Assembly: GCF_009857475.1 (NCBI RefSeq)
Contig: NZ_WWCJ01000019.1
Coordinates: forward strand, 1-64,000
Direction: 5' to 3'
DNA: 64,000 nucleotides
From: Pseudoduganella guangdongensis
GTDB taxonomy: Bacteria; Pseudomonadota; Gammaproteobacteria; Burkholderiales; Burkholderiaceae_D
The notes beneath the pieces are model-generated. The model saw only the letters and a list, made by a program, of their open reading frames with translations. It did not search any database and was not told the origin of the DNA. Positions 7,499 through 15,611 of this stretch are shown one piece after another (position 1 is the first letter of the stretch; each line of letters opens with the position of its first letter). The translations under genes were made by a program, and so were the position numbers.

Positions 7499-7819
7499 AT
7501 GTCCTGGATTATCCTGTTGCTTGCCGGCCTGCTCGAAGTTGTCTGGGCAGTGGGCCTGAAATACACCGAAGGTTTCAGCAAACTGGTCCCCAGCGCGATC
7601 ACCTTGTCCGCCATGGCGGGCAGCGTCGTGCTGCTCGGGCTGGCCCTGCGCACGCTGCCGCTGGGCACCGCCTACGCCATCTGGACCGGCATCGGCACCA
7701 TCGGCACCGTCATCTGGGGCATCATGATGCTGAACGAGCCAGCCAGCGTGGCGCGCCTGGCCTGCATTGCCATGATCGTGCTCGGTATCGGCGGCCTGAA
7801 AGTGCTGTCGGCCCATTAA
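7499..7819 (+). CDS. gdx: SMR-family guanidinium exporter Gdx (SugE)
   Basis: 106 residues from ATG 7499 behind GGGAGAA; an ATG at 7481 in hairpin 2 is unlikely. Four transmembrane helices with the SMR catalytic Glu13 in [20 protein letters not shown], plus W16 and K22-Y-T-E-G-F, features of the SugE/Gdx subtype rather than EmrE. It exports guanidinium in exchange for protons as an antiparallel dimer. A guanidine-II riboswitch precedes it, so both sequence subtype and regulation agree. Its 3' end is overlapped by 98 nt of the convergent solute-binding gene. Confidence 0.95.
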   Translation: MSWIILLLAGLLEVVWAVGLKYTEGFSKLVPSAITLSAMAGSVVLLGLALRTLPLGTAYAIWTGIGTIGTVIWGIMMLNEPASVARLACIAMIVLGIGGLKVLSAH

Positions 7820-8621
7820 TCCTCGGCGGCGGTGACGGGCCCAGGCCCGAATCGCCCGTCCATCGGCCATAGATACGCGCCAGTTCGCCGCTCTCCTGCA
7901 GCTTGCGGATGGCGGCGGCAAGCAGCGGCAAGGCCTGCGGCGGCGCCTTCTTGCTCACCCATAGATAGAGCGGATCCTCCTTCAAAATGGCCGGCATCAG
8001 CTTGACCTGCTGCTGCAGGCCGTGCTCGCGTATCAGCCAGCGCAGGGTAAGTTCGTTCATGTAGAAGAAGCGGCCGTGGCCAGCCAGGATTTTTTTCAGG
8101 TTGGTGAGGTTGGCGCCGGTGCTGTCATCGACCGCGATACCGCGTTCGCGCAAATGCTCGATATAGGCTGCGCCGCGCGAGGTGTTGACTAATGGTTTCA
8201 GGCGCGCGAGGTCGTCCAGGCTATTGACGACGGCATCGTCGTCGGCGGCTGCGGCGAGGCGCTGGCGTGACAGGTAAAGCGGCTGCGCGACCGGGTCGGC
8301 GATCTCGCGCCGTATGGGCGTATCGAGCAGGGCGCAGGCCACGTGCAGTTTGCCGTTGCGCAGGCCTTGCTCAATCACCAGCACCGAGCGAAAGTCGTGC
8401 AGGCCGTGAAAATGCAGGCGTGGCTCAAGGCGCGCAATGGCCGCCAGGATGTCGGGACACAGGCCGGCCGGCTGGCCCTGGCGCATCAGCCATTTGGGCG
8501 GCAGACTTTCCTGGCCCATGACGTGCAGATGCAGCACTTCGCCCGCTGCGGCGCAGCCGGGCAGGGCCAGGGCCAACATCATGTGCGCCATCTTCAGCGG
8601 GGCAAGCGGGCCTGTAGTCAT
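7722..8621 (-). CDS. Periplasmic solute-binding protein (SBP_bac_3-like)
   Basis: 299 residues. Signal peptide at the N-terminus (L-P-G-C-A-A-A-G), then a type-II periplasmic binding fold: [11 protein letters not shown] early, an R-R-E-I-A-D-P segment and I-Y-G-R-W near residue 250, where such domains normally end. The final 45 residues are Arg/Pro/Ser-rich and lie antisense to gdx, so the natural stop has probably been lost and translation reads on to 7722. No permease or ATPase gene adjoins it, so it may serve sensing or enzymatic use rather than uptake. Ribosome site GGGAGTG is 7 nt before the ATG. Confidence 0.8.
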   Translation of the reverse strand: MTTGPLAPLKMAHMMLALALPGCAAAGEVLHLHVMGQESLPPKWLMRQGQPAGLCPDILAAIARLEPRLHFHGLHDFRSVLVIEQGLRNGKLHVACALLDTPIRREIADPVAQPLYLSRQRLAAAADDDAVVNSLDDLARLKPLVNTSRGAAYIEHLRERGIAVDDSTGANLTNLKKILAGHGRFFYMNELTLRWLIREHGLQQQVKLMPAILKEDPLYLWVSKKAPPQALPLLAAAIRKLQESGELARIYGRWTGDSGLGPSPPPRINGPTALSGRRYRARSWQCRPGAPRWLARSAS

Positions 8622-8660
8622 TAAGCACTCCCGTCACCCCCATTGTATGGCGCATGCAGG

Positions 8661-9623
8661 TCAGGCGAAAGCGTCGCTCACTTTCGCGAGGTAGAACCAC
8701 TCCGCGTTCGGCTTGGCATTGACGTCCGGGAACAACATATACGCATCGAACGGCGCCAGCACGGCGCTGCCATCGGCGCGGCGGCCGATTTCATCGCCGG
8801 CTTTGAGACGGTCAAAGCTGGACCAGGTGCGGCTGAAGGCATCGCCGGCATCGAGTTTGTCGTGCACTTCCACCATGGACAGGTATTCCATGTCGTCCAA
8901 CGCGATCGGTACCGGCTTCGGTGCTTCGATCAGGCCGAAATGCGCCAGGGTGTTCATGATGGCGCGGTAAGCCACGTCCGGCGCCTGCGGATCGGCGTGC
9001 TGGCCGCATTCCAGGGTCAGGGCCATGCCGCCGGTGCTGCGCATGTATTCGGTGGTGCCGACGCCGTATTTCAGGACGGTTTGCAGTTCGCTGTCGTCAC
9101 GCAGGCGGCGCGCCACGCCGGCGCCGTAGGTCGCCATCCAGCCGTCGACAAAGCGCTGCACGCCCAGGATGCGCGCCATGGCGCGTTCTTCCGCCTCATG
9201 CTGGAAGGGCTGCAGGGTGCCGTCGTTGTTGCGCGGGCCGACCATGACAAAGGGTTGGCTCTGGGCGTTGAAGGAGTGCAGGTCGAGCAGGATCTCATGC
9301 TGGCCGAGCAGGGGGCACAGCCAGTTGGCGATACGGTCTTCGAAATCCTGCGGGTTCTGGTTCGGGAACAGGTTGCGGTTCAGGTTGCGGTCGCCCGAGC
9401 GCACGCCCTTCTGGTAGGCCAGCGGATTGGTGATCGGCACGAAGGTCACGCTGCCGTTGGTGATTTGCAGTTCACCCTTATCCAGTTGCTCCATGACGCG
9501 CAGGATCGCCTTGGTACCGCAAGTTTCGTTGCCGTGCACCGCGCCGGTCACAATCAGGCGACGGCCCTGGCCCTGGCCCGTGTAGTTGACAGATTTGAAT
9601 TGCAGTTTGCTGGCGTCGGTCAT
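8661..9623 (-). CDS. M14/AstE-type zinc hydrolase (succinylglutamate desuccinylase/aspartoacylase family)
   Basis: 320 residues from ATG 9623. Zinc ligands H30 and E33 in GAVHGNETCG and the later His of LLDLHSFNAQ match the family; a catalytic Glu is present in ALTLECGQHAD. The protein removes an acyl or amino-acid group from a small amide; the exact substrate is not readable. The short spacer to the divergent acyltransferase gene holds both promoters. A longer frame to 9782 antisense to that gene is rejected. Confidence 0.85.
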   Translation of the reverse strand: MTDASKLQFKSVNYTGQGQGRRLIVTGAVHGNETCGTKAILRVMEQLDKGELQITNGSVTFVPITNPLAYQKGVRSGDRNLNRNLFPNQNPQDFEDRIANWLCPLLGQHEILLDLHSFNAQSQPFVMVGPRNNDGTLQPFQHEAEERAMARILGVQRFVDGWMATYGAGVARRLRDDSELQTVLKYGVGTTEYMRSTGGMALTLECGQHADPQAPDVAYRAIMNTLAHFGLIEAPKPVPIALDDMEYLSMVEVHDKLDAGDAFSRTWSSFDRLKAGDEIGRRADGSAVLAPFDAYMLFPDVNAKPNAEWFYLAKVSDAFA

Positions 9624-9686
9624 GCTGGTTCCTGGTCTGAGGTAGCGAATAGGTGGCCGGTATTCTATCGCAGGTAGAATGCGCGC

Positions 9687-10844
9687 ATGAATCGATCTTC
9701 CCGAGTCCATGGCCTGGATACCTTGCGCGCGCTGGCCATCATGCTGGTGTTCGCCAACCATTACATGTCTTTCGTCAGCCATGAGGCGACGTTTGGTTGG
9801 TTCAGCCGGATCGGCTGGGCCGGGGTGGACCTGTTCTTCGCGTTGTCCGGCTACTTGATCGGCAACCAGATTTTCGCCGGCCTGCGCGATGACAGCGCGG
9901 CTGGTTTTTCCCTATGGCGCTTTTATGCGCGCCGCCTGCTGCGCACCGTGCCGGCGTATTACTTCGTGCTGGCGCTGTATGCATTCTGGCCGTACTGGGC
10001 CGGCGACTTGCCGCACGCGCCGTGGTGGAAATACCTGACCTTTACCCTGAACCTCGACCTGAAGCCGGGCACCCTGTTTTCCCATGCCTGGTCGCTGTGC
10101 GTGGAAGAGCAGTTCTACCTGCTGCTGCCGCCCGTCGCCCTGGCCATCGGCGCCGTCGCCGCGTCGCGCCGCGCCTTGGCGCTGGCGCTGGGCTGGGGCG
10201 CGTTGGCGGCAGCGGTGGCGGCAGGCATGTGGCTGCGCGCCGACTGGTGGCAACCATCGATGGACCTGGGCGCGCGCGGCAGCCAGCGCTATTACACCCT
10301 GATTTACTACTCCACGCTGGCGCGCTTCGACGAACTGCTGGCCGGCGTGGCGCTGGCCATGCTGCGTAATTTCCATCCCGCGCTGTGGCAGCACCTGACT
10401 CGCCACGGCAACGCGATGCTGGCATCCGGCGCGGCGCTCACCGCGCTGGCCTTCTGGCTGCTGCTGGAGGCCCACTTCAGCTGGAGCATGTCGGTCTTCG
10501 GCTATCCTTTGCTCGGCCTGGCGTTCGCCATGCTGCTGCTGGCCGCCCTGAGCGAAGGTTCGCTGCTGGCGCGCACCCGCATCCCCGGCATGGGCGCCAT
10601 CGCGCTCTGGTCCTACTCCATCTACCTGACGCACAAGCAGTTGTGCATCCTGCTGGCGGAGCATGTCGAGCCCGACCAGCCGGCCAGTATTGCACTGATG
10701 ATCGCCGCCAGCATTGTCGCCGGATGGCTGTTATATTTTGCGGTCGAGACGCCGTTCATGTGGCTACGCGAGCGTTTCATCCCGTCCAACTACAAACGGA
10801 GACCGCATGAAACAGCTGTTGGCAGCCTCGCTGCTGCTCCTTAG
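9687..10844 (+). CDS. Acyltransferase-3 family membrane protein (OafA-like)
   Basis: 385 residues with about ten transmembrane helices. LDTLRALAIMLVFANHY carries the Arg and His characteristic of acyltransferase family 3, and W-S-L-C-V-E-E-Q-F-Y-L-L-L is the second conserved block. Such enzymes O-acetylate polysaccharides, lipid-linked glycans or macrolides at the inner membrane. No glycan-synthesis genes adjoin it. The end overlaps the next gene by 38 nt. Confidence 0.92.
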   Translation: MNRSSRVHGLDTLRALAIMLVFANHYMSFVSHEATFGWFSRIGWAGVDLFFALSGYLIGNQIFAGLRDDSAAGFSLWRFYARRLLRTVPAYYFVLALYAFWPYWAGDLPHAPWWKYLTFTLNLDLKPGTLFSHAWSLCVEEQFYLLLPPVALAIGAVAASRRALALALGWGALAAAVAAGMWLRADWWQPSMDLGARGSQRYYTLIYYSTLARFDELLAGVALAMLRNFHPALWQHLTRHGNAMLASGAALTALAFWLLLEAHFSWSMSVFGYPLLGLAFAMLLLAALSEGSLLARTRIPGMGAIALWSYSIYLTHKQLCILLAEHVEPDQPASIALMIAASIVAGWLLYFAVETPFMWLRERFIPSNYKRRPHETAVGSLAAAP

Positions 10845-11505
10845 CGCACAAGCCAGCGCCCAGCAAGTGCCCGCCGGGCCTTTCGCCCGCATGGTCGTGA
10901 TCCAGCCCAAGCCGGGGCTGGGCGCCGCATTCGAGCAGGGCTACCAGCGCCACCTGGAATGGCATCGCAAGGTTGCCGACCGATGGACCTGGCACGGCTG
11001 GTCCTTCGTACTGGGCGAGCGCCTTGGCCTGTTCATGGACGGCACGTTCGGCCATGCCGCCGCCAACTTTGACGCCGCCGTGCAGCCGGCCGCCGATGCC
11101 GCCGACAACGCCGTGAACGTGGTGCCGTATGCCGATTTCCTCAGTCATGGCGTGTTCAGGAGGCTGGAAGGCGCCAGCGTGGGCGCGGCGCTGCCGGATA
11201 GTTCTCCCTTCCTGGCCATGAGCACCTACACCGTGGCGCCGGGCGATGTGATTGCCTTTGAGCGCCAATTGACCGCGCGCGCCACCCGGCCCGCAGGGCA
11301 GGGCGGCGCTGAACGCTATACCTGGTACCGGTTGCAGATCGGCGGCGAGGGCGCGCAGTATGTGCTGATGCGCGCCGCCCCGAATTTCGCCGCGGCGGCT
11401 GAATTGCCCGACGTGCTGCCGATAGGGACGGGGCCGATGCTGCGCGGCGTGCGCACCGAATTGCTGCGCTATCGCGCCGACATGAGCTACATCCCGAAAG
11501 ACTAG
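10807..11505 (+). CDS. Exported protein of unknown function
   Basis: 232 residues from ATG 10807 with a clean signal peptide (LLLLSAQASAQQV). The body shows two related halves, each with a hydrophobic strand and an aromatic tract (GFEQGYQRHLEWHRK-like and ERYTWYRLQIG), loosely like dimeric alpha/beta-barrel repeats, but I do not recognise a family. It starts inside the acyltransferase gene, so both are co-transcribed. Its TAG stop shares the palindrome CTAG with the stop of the convergent gene. Confidence 0.75.
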   Translation: MKQLLAASLLLLSAQASAQQVPAGPFARMVVIQPKPGLGAAFEQGYQRHLEWHRKVADRWTWHGWSFVLGERLGLFMDGTFGHAAANFDAAVQPAADAADNAVNVVPYADFLSHGVFRRLEGASVGAALPDSSPFLAMSTYTVAPGDVIAFERQLTARATRPAGQGGAERYTWYRLQIGGEGAQYVLMRAAPNFAAAAELPDVLPIGTGPMLRGVRTELLRYRADMSYIPKD

Positions 11506-11969
11506 CCGCGCATTTCGATCACGTTGTCGGTCTGCGCGTCGAGCAGGAACGCGAACAAGGCGCGCACGCGGGCCGGCGCTTCGAAGCCCTCGGTTGCCTC
11601 GATGGCTGCGCGCAGGCCGGGTGCGCCTTCAATGATGTGCGGGCTGGCGTAGGCGCGGATCAGCAGGGCGGCCAGCTGTGCCGCCTCGCGTTCATGATTG
11701 TGGCGCAGGCGGCGTTCGATCACATCGATCAGCGCGCGCTGCATGCGCGGCGTCGGGTTCTCGATGTGGGCGAAGACCAGGGGCGTGTTGGCGATGGCTG
11801 CGCACAGGCGGCGCTCGATGTCGTCCGGCTTGGTGTCGGACGCGATATCGAAATAGGCGCCGGTCCAGCGGGTACGGGCGTACTGGTGGCCGGGCGGGAA
11901 GGAGTCGGCAGTGTCGAAGCCGAGCGCGTGGCTCAGTTTCTTCAACCAATCAAGGATCACGGTGCTCAT
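11502..11969 (-). CDS. Conserved-looking cytoplasmic protein of unknown function
   Basis: 155 residues from ATG 11969. No signal peptide or membrane segment. Mixed alpha/beta with a helical C-terminal half containing R-R-L-R-H-N-H-E-R-E-A-A-Q-L-A. I recognise no domain. The stop is the complement of the CTAG shared with the convergent exported-protein gene. The frame is supported by typical codon use and by the lack of a better alternative in this interval. Confidence 0.6.
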   Translation of the reverse strand: MSTVILDWLKKLSHALGFDTADSFPPGHQYARTRWTGAYFDIASDTKPDDIERRLCAAIANTPLVFAHIENPTPRMQRALIDVIERRLRHNHEREAAQLAALLIRAYASPHIIEGAPGLRAAIEATEGFEAPARVRALFAFLLDAQTDNVIEMRG

Positions 11970-12054
11970 GGCGGCAATTGTACAGCCATCGGCGCGCCGT
12001 GTTATTGCATGGCGCGGTGCCTGAGGGTCAGCAGGCACCGCGCCAGGGCGGGCA

Positions 12055-12924
12055 TCACGCTGCGTGGGCTTCTTCACCCAGACGGCCGGCGCGGAAGTCC
12101 TCCACCGCCTGGAAGATCTCGGCCTGCGAGTTCATCACGAACGGGCCGTATTGCACGATCGGCTCATTCAGCGGTTTGCCCGACAAGAGGATGAAGCGGC
12201 TATCCGGCCCAGCCTTGACGCTGACGCCATCGGCGCCCTCGTTATTGGCCAGGATCGCCATGCTCTGCGCCGGCACCGCTTTGCCATCCACCACCACCTC
12301 GCCGCGGTAGACGTAGATGAAGGCGTTGTGGCCCTGGCGGATCGCCTGGCTAAAGCCGGCGCCGGCCGGCAGCTCGACATCGATATACAGCGGCTCGGTC
12401 ACCTCGCGCTGCACCGCACCCGCCACGCCCTGGCTTTCGCCAGCGATCACGCGCACGGTCGCACCGCTTTCGGTCTGCAGCAGCGGAATCTCTGCCGCCT
12501 CGAAATCCTTATACCAGGGCGCGCGCATCTTGTCCTTGGCCGGCAGGTTAAGCCACAGCTGGAAGCCCTCCATCAAACCCTGCGCCTGCTCCGGCATTTC
12601 GGAGTGGATCACGCCACGACCAGCCGTCATCCACTGCACGCCGCCGCTGGCCAGCAAGCCCTCGTTGCCAGCGCTGTCGCGGTGGCGCATACGGCCGGTC
12701 AGCATATAGGTCACGGTTTCAAAGCCGCGATGAGGGTGGTCGGGGAAGCCCGCGATGTAATCGTTGGCTTGCTCCGAACCGAAATTGTCCAGCATCAGGA
12801 ACGGGTCCAGGCGACGCTGCAGGGGCTGGGTCAACACGCGATTGATCTTCACGCCAGCGCCATCCATCACGGCCTGGCCGCGGATAATCCGTTCCACTGT
12901 GCGGGTTTGAGCAATGTTGTCCAT
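12055..12924 (-). CDS. Pirin family protein
   Basis: 289 residues, a bicupin. The N-terminal cupin has the pirin metal signature H-P-H-R-G-F-E-T-V-T-Y with a downstream H-R-D-S-A-G-N, and the G-R-G-V-I-H-S-E-M-P block. Bacterial pirins are iron-containing proteins; some act as quercetinases. It lies 18 nt downstream of azoR on the same strand, so the two form an operon opposite a divergent LysR regulator, the usual electrophile/quinone-stress arrangement in betaproteobacteria. Confidence 0.93.
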   Translation of the reverse strand: MDNIAQTRTVERIIRGQAVMDGAGVKINRVLTQPLQRRLDPFLMLDNFGSEQANDYIAGFPDHPHRGFETVTYMLTGRMRHRDSAGNEGLLASGGVQWMTAGRGVIHSEMPEQAQGLMEGFQLWLNLPAKDKMRAPWYKDFEAAEIPLLQTESGATVRVIAGESQGVAGAVQREVTEPLYIDVELPAGAGFSQAIRQGHNAFIYVYRGEVVVDGKAVPAQSMAILANNEGADGVSVKAGPDSRFILLSGKPLNEPIVQYGPFVMNSQAEIFQAVEDFRAGRLGEEAHAA

Positions 12925-12942
12925 ATTATTTTCCTTTGTGAG

Positions 12943-13542
12943 TTAGGCCAGCAGTTCTTCAACACGTGCATCCGCAGCCGCTTTCTGCTGCGCCGCCACC
13001 TCCGGACCATAGCCCTGGCCCTCGATGAACACGTACTCCACATCGGTCAGGCCGATGAACGCCAGGAACAATTTCAGGTGCGGGAACTGGGTATCGGTGG
13101 CTGCATCCTTGTGCATGCCGCCGCGCGAAGTCGCCACATACACCTTCTTCCCTTGCAGCAGGCCGAGCGGACCGTTCTCGGTGTACTTGAAGGTCACCCC
13201 AGCGCGGGCGATCGCGTCGAACCAGGACTTCAACTGCACGGTGATGCCGAAGTTGTACATCGGCGCGCCCAGCACGATCACATCCGCCGCCTGCACCTGA
13301 GCAATCAGGGCATCATCCAGGGCCACGCGGGCCGCTTGTTCCGGGCTGCGCTGATCGGCCGGGGTGAACAGGGCCTGCAGGGCGGACTCGTCCAGCACAG
13401 GGTGCGGGTTGGCAGCCAGGTCGCGCACCGCCACGGTCGCGCCAGGATTGGCGGCCAGCAACTTGTTCACGATATTGCTTGCGACGCGGGACGACTCGGA
13501 ACCGGAGCTTTTAGCGCTGGAGTTGATTTGCAGGATGTTCAT
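12943..13542 (-). CDS. azoR: FMN-dependent NADH azoreductase / quinone reductase
   Basis: 199 residues with a flavodoxin-like fold. [18 protein letters not shown] is the phosphate-binding loop for [20 protein letters not shown] and [16 protein letters not shown] are AzoR signatures. It reduces quinones and azo dyes by two-electron transfer. First gene of an azoR-pirin operon, transcribed away from the LysR gene. Confidence 0.95.
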   Translation of the reverse strand: MNILQINSSAKSSGSESSRVASNIVNKLLAANPGATVAVRDLAANPHPVLDESALQALFTPADQRSPEQAARVALDDALIAQVQAADVIVLGAPMYNFGITVQLKSWFDAIARAGVTFKYTENGPLGLLQGKKVYVATSRGGMHKDAATDTQFPHLKLFLAFIGLTDVEYVFIEGQGYGPEVAAQQKAAADARVEELLA

Positions 13543-13594
13543 GGTGTGCTTCCTTTCGAATGGGGTTTATTGCTGCGATGGAGTCACTATAGCG

Positions 13595-13651
13595 GTTCCA
13601 TATTTGCTCCAGAAGCCGTTAAAATGGATAATATCGTGCCACCAATGGAAC
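13595..13651. promoter_or_regulatory. Probable LysR/azoR divergent control region
   Basis: In the 113-bp gap between azoR and lysR, GTTCCAT (13595-13601) and ATGGAAC (13645-13651) form an inverted repeat. The right half overlaps the lysR ribosome site region. Such spaced half-sites in a shared promoter fit a LysR regulator controlling itself and azoR-pirin, but the link is positional only. Confidence 0.4.
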
Positions 13652-13655
13652 AATC

Positions 13656-14555
13656 ATGACGGAACTCGACCCTGGCGACCTGCTCCTGTTCGCTCGCATC
13701 GTGGAATTTGGCAGCCTGAGCCAGGCCTCCGAGCGGTTGCAATTGCCCAAGTCCACGGTATCGCGTCGCTTGAGCCAGTTGGAAGCCCGGCTCGGCGAGC
13801 GACTGCTGACGCGCACCACGCGCAAGCTGGTGCTGACCGAGTTCGGCGCCAGCCTGCTCGAGCACGCCCGCCGCGTCGCCGAAGAAACGGAAGCCGCCGG
13901 CGCCCTGGCCCAGCACCGCCAGCAGGCGCCAAGCGGCCTGTTGCGGGTCTCAATGCCGGCCGACTTCGCCAATATCCACCTGGCCGACATCCTGCCCAGC
14001 TTCATGGCAAAGCACCCGGCCATCACCCTAGAGTTGGATTTATCGCCACGCCGGGTCGACCTGGTGGCAGAGAACTTCGACATCGCGATCCGCATGGGTG
14101 CGCTGCCGGACGACGCCACGCTGGCGGCGCGCAAAGTGCTGATATCAACGTGGGGACTATATGCCGCGCCCAGCTACACGGTGGTGCACGGTTTGCCCGA
14201 GCACCCCGACGACCTGTTCCAGCATGAATTGCTCAGCCTGCGGCGCATGGCCAACGGCATGGTGCGCTGGCCGCTGACGCGCGGCAAGACGACCTGGGAA
14301 CGCGATGTACCGGTACGCCTGATGGCCAACTCGCCGGACTTGCTAACAAGGATGGCCGCCACCGGCATGGGCATTGCCACCTGCACGACGCAATTCGCCG
14401 CCCCCCTGGTCGCGCGTGGCGAGCTGGTGCGCGTCTTACCCGACTGGTGCTTCCCGCCCGTGACCGGCTGGGCCGTATTTCCCGGCCGCCGACTGATGCC
14501 CGCCAAAACCCGCGCCTTCCTCGACATGCTCGAGTCAATTCGGGGTCAGGTCTGA
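13656..14555 (+). CDS. LysR-family transcriptional regulator
   Basis: 299 residues. N-terminal winged helix with G-S-L-S-Q-A-S-E-R-L-Q-L-P-K-S-T-V-S-R-R; the remainder is a LysR effector-binding domain of the DNA-T/PtxR-like CrgA subgroup. Divergent from azoR-pirin, which it probably controls in response to quinones or electrophiles. The last five codons (I-R-G-Q-V) and the stop lie inside a 29-bp repeat arm that also ends psd on the other strand, so the natural C-terminus has probably been replaced. Confidence 0.92.
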   Translation: MTELDPGDLLLFARIVEFGSLSQASERLQLPKSTVSRRLSQLEARLGERLLTRTTRKLVLTEFGASLLEHARRVAEETEAAGALAQHRQQAPSGLLRVSMPADFANIHLADILPSFMAKHPAITLELDLSPRRVDLVAENFDIAIRMGALPDDATLAARKVLISTWGLYAAPSYTVVHGLPEHPDDLFQHELLSLRRMANGMVRWPLTRGKTTWERDVPVRLMANSPDLLTRMAATGMGIATCTTQFAAPLVARGELVRVLPDWCFPPVTGWAVFPGRRLMPAKTRAFLDMLESIRGQV

Positions 14556-14676
14556 CAATCGGACAGCTAGCGCTATCGTTTGACTTTTCTCAAGACGCTA
14601 GACAGGGCGATTTCGCGTATTGAGGTTTATCAAAGCTCGTGCGTCGGTGTCCGAATGTCAGACCTGACCCCGAATT
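14537..14676. repeat. 140-bp inverted-repeat element between lysR and psd
   Basis: Terminal arms 14537-14565 and 14648-14676 are inverted copies matching at 28 of 29 positions (core GGGGTCAGGTCTGAC), around an 82-bp spacer. Both convergent genes terminate inside the arms. The size, perfect-looking arms and gene-end location fit a REP/BIME-like or MITE-like mobile repeat. No transposase is encoded. Confidence 0.75.
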
Positions 14677-15530
14677 TGGTTGGCCATGAGCTCGCCCAGG
14701 CGGACGGGGGCGGCGGGTTGCCACTTTTGGTTGAACTGCAGGGTGTTCTTGGGGAAGAGCATGACGACCGTGGAGCCCAGCAGGAAGCGGCCCATTTCTT
14801 CGCCTTTCTTCAGCACGATGTTCTGGTCGGCGTAGGTCCATTCGGTGACCGCCGGCAGGCGCGGTGGGTTCACCAGGCCGTGCCAGACCGTGGCCATGCT
14901 GCCGACAATCGTGGCGCCGACCAGTACCATCACGAACGGGCCGAAGGCAGTGTCGAATTCGCATACCACGCGTTCGTTGCGGGCGAACAGGCCGGGCACG
15001 CCGCGGGCGGTGGTGGGGTTGACCGAGAACAGCTCGCCCGGCACGTAGATCATGCGCTTGAGCTTGCCTTCGCAAGGCATGTGGATGCGGTGGTAGTCGC
15101 GCGGGCTCAAATACAGGTTGGCGAAGCTGCCGTGCTCGAAGTGCTTGGCGAGCTCGGCGTCGCCGCCGACCAGGGCAGTGGTGCTGAACTTGTGGCCCTT
15201 GGCCTGGAAGATCTGGTCGCCTTCAATCACGCCAAACTGGGAAATGCGGCCGTCAACCGGGCACACGAAGTCGGCCTGCGCCAGCGGGCGGGCGCCGGGT
15301 TTCAATGCGCGGGTGAAGAATTCGTTGAAGCTGTGGTAGCTGGCGATGTCGGAGTTGGCCGCTTCGTCCATGTTGACGTCGTACTTGGCCACGAACCAGC
15401 GGATCAGGCGGGTGGTCATGCCGCCACCCTTGGCGCCCGCGACGCGGCCGGCAAAGTTGGTCAGGGCGCCTTTCGGGAGCAGGTATTGCGGCAGTACGGC
15501 GAGTCGGGACACGGTCGGCATTCCATTCAT
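14658..15530 (-). CDS. psd: Phosphatidylserine decarboxylase proenzyme
   Basis: 290 residues. Membrane phospholipid synthesis: phosphatidylserine to phosphatidylethanolamine. The self-cleavage motif L-G-S-T is present near residue 252 (FLLGSTVVMLF), giving the pyruvoyl group on Ser, and the catalytic H-x-x-H region (SPRDYHRIHMP) and P-V-D-G-R-I are intact. A start at the second Met (PTVSRL) is possible. The C-terminus ends I-R-G-Q-V, encoded by the repeat arm, identical to the end of the convergent LysR protein. Confidence 0.95.
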   Translation of the reverse strand: MNGMPTVSRLAVLPQYLLPKGALTNFAGRVAGAKGGGMTTRLIRWFVAKYDVNMDEAANSDIASYHSFNEFFTRALKPGARPLAQADFVCPVDGRISQFGVIEGDQIFQAKGHKFSTTALVGGDAELAKHFEHGSFANLYLSPRDYHRIHMPCEGKLKRMIYVPGELFSVNPTTARGVPGLFARNERVVCEFDTAFGPFVMVLVGATIVGSMATVWHGLVNPPRLPAVTEWTYADQNIVLKKGEEMGRFLLGSTVVMLFPKNTLQFNQKWQPAAPVRLGELMANQIRGQV

Positions 15531-15611
15531 TGAAAGATGCGGAATTATATCCTTGCTACCGCTTGCGCCATAGGGTACAGTTGCGCCCGAGCATTATTTA
15601 ACTTTTTAGCA

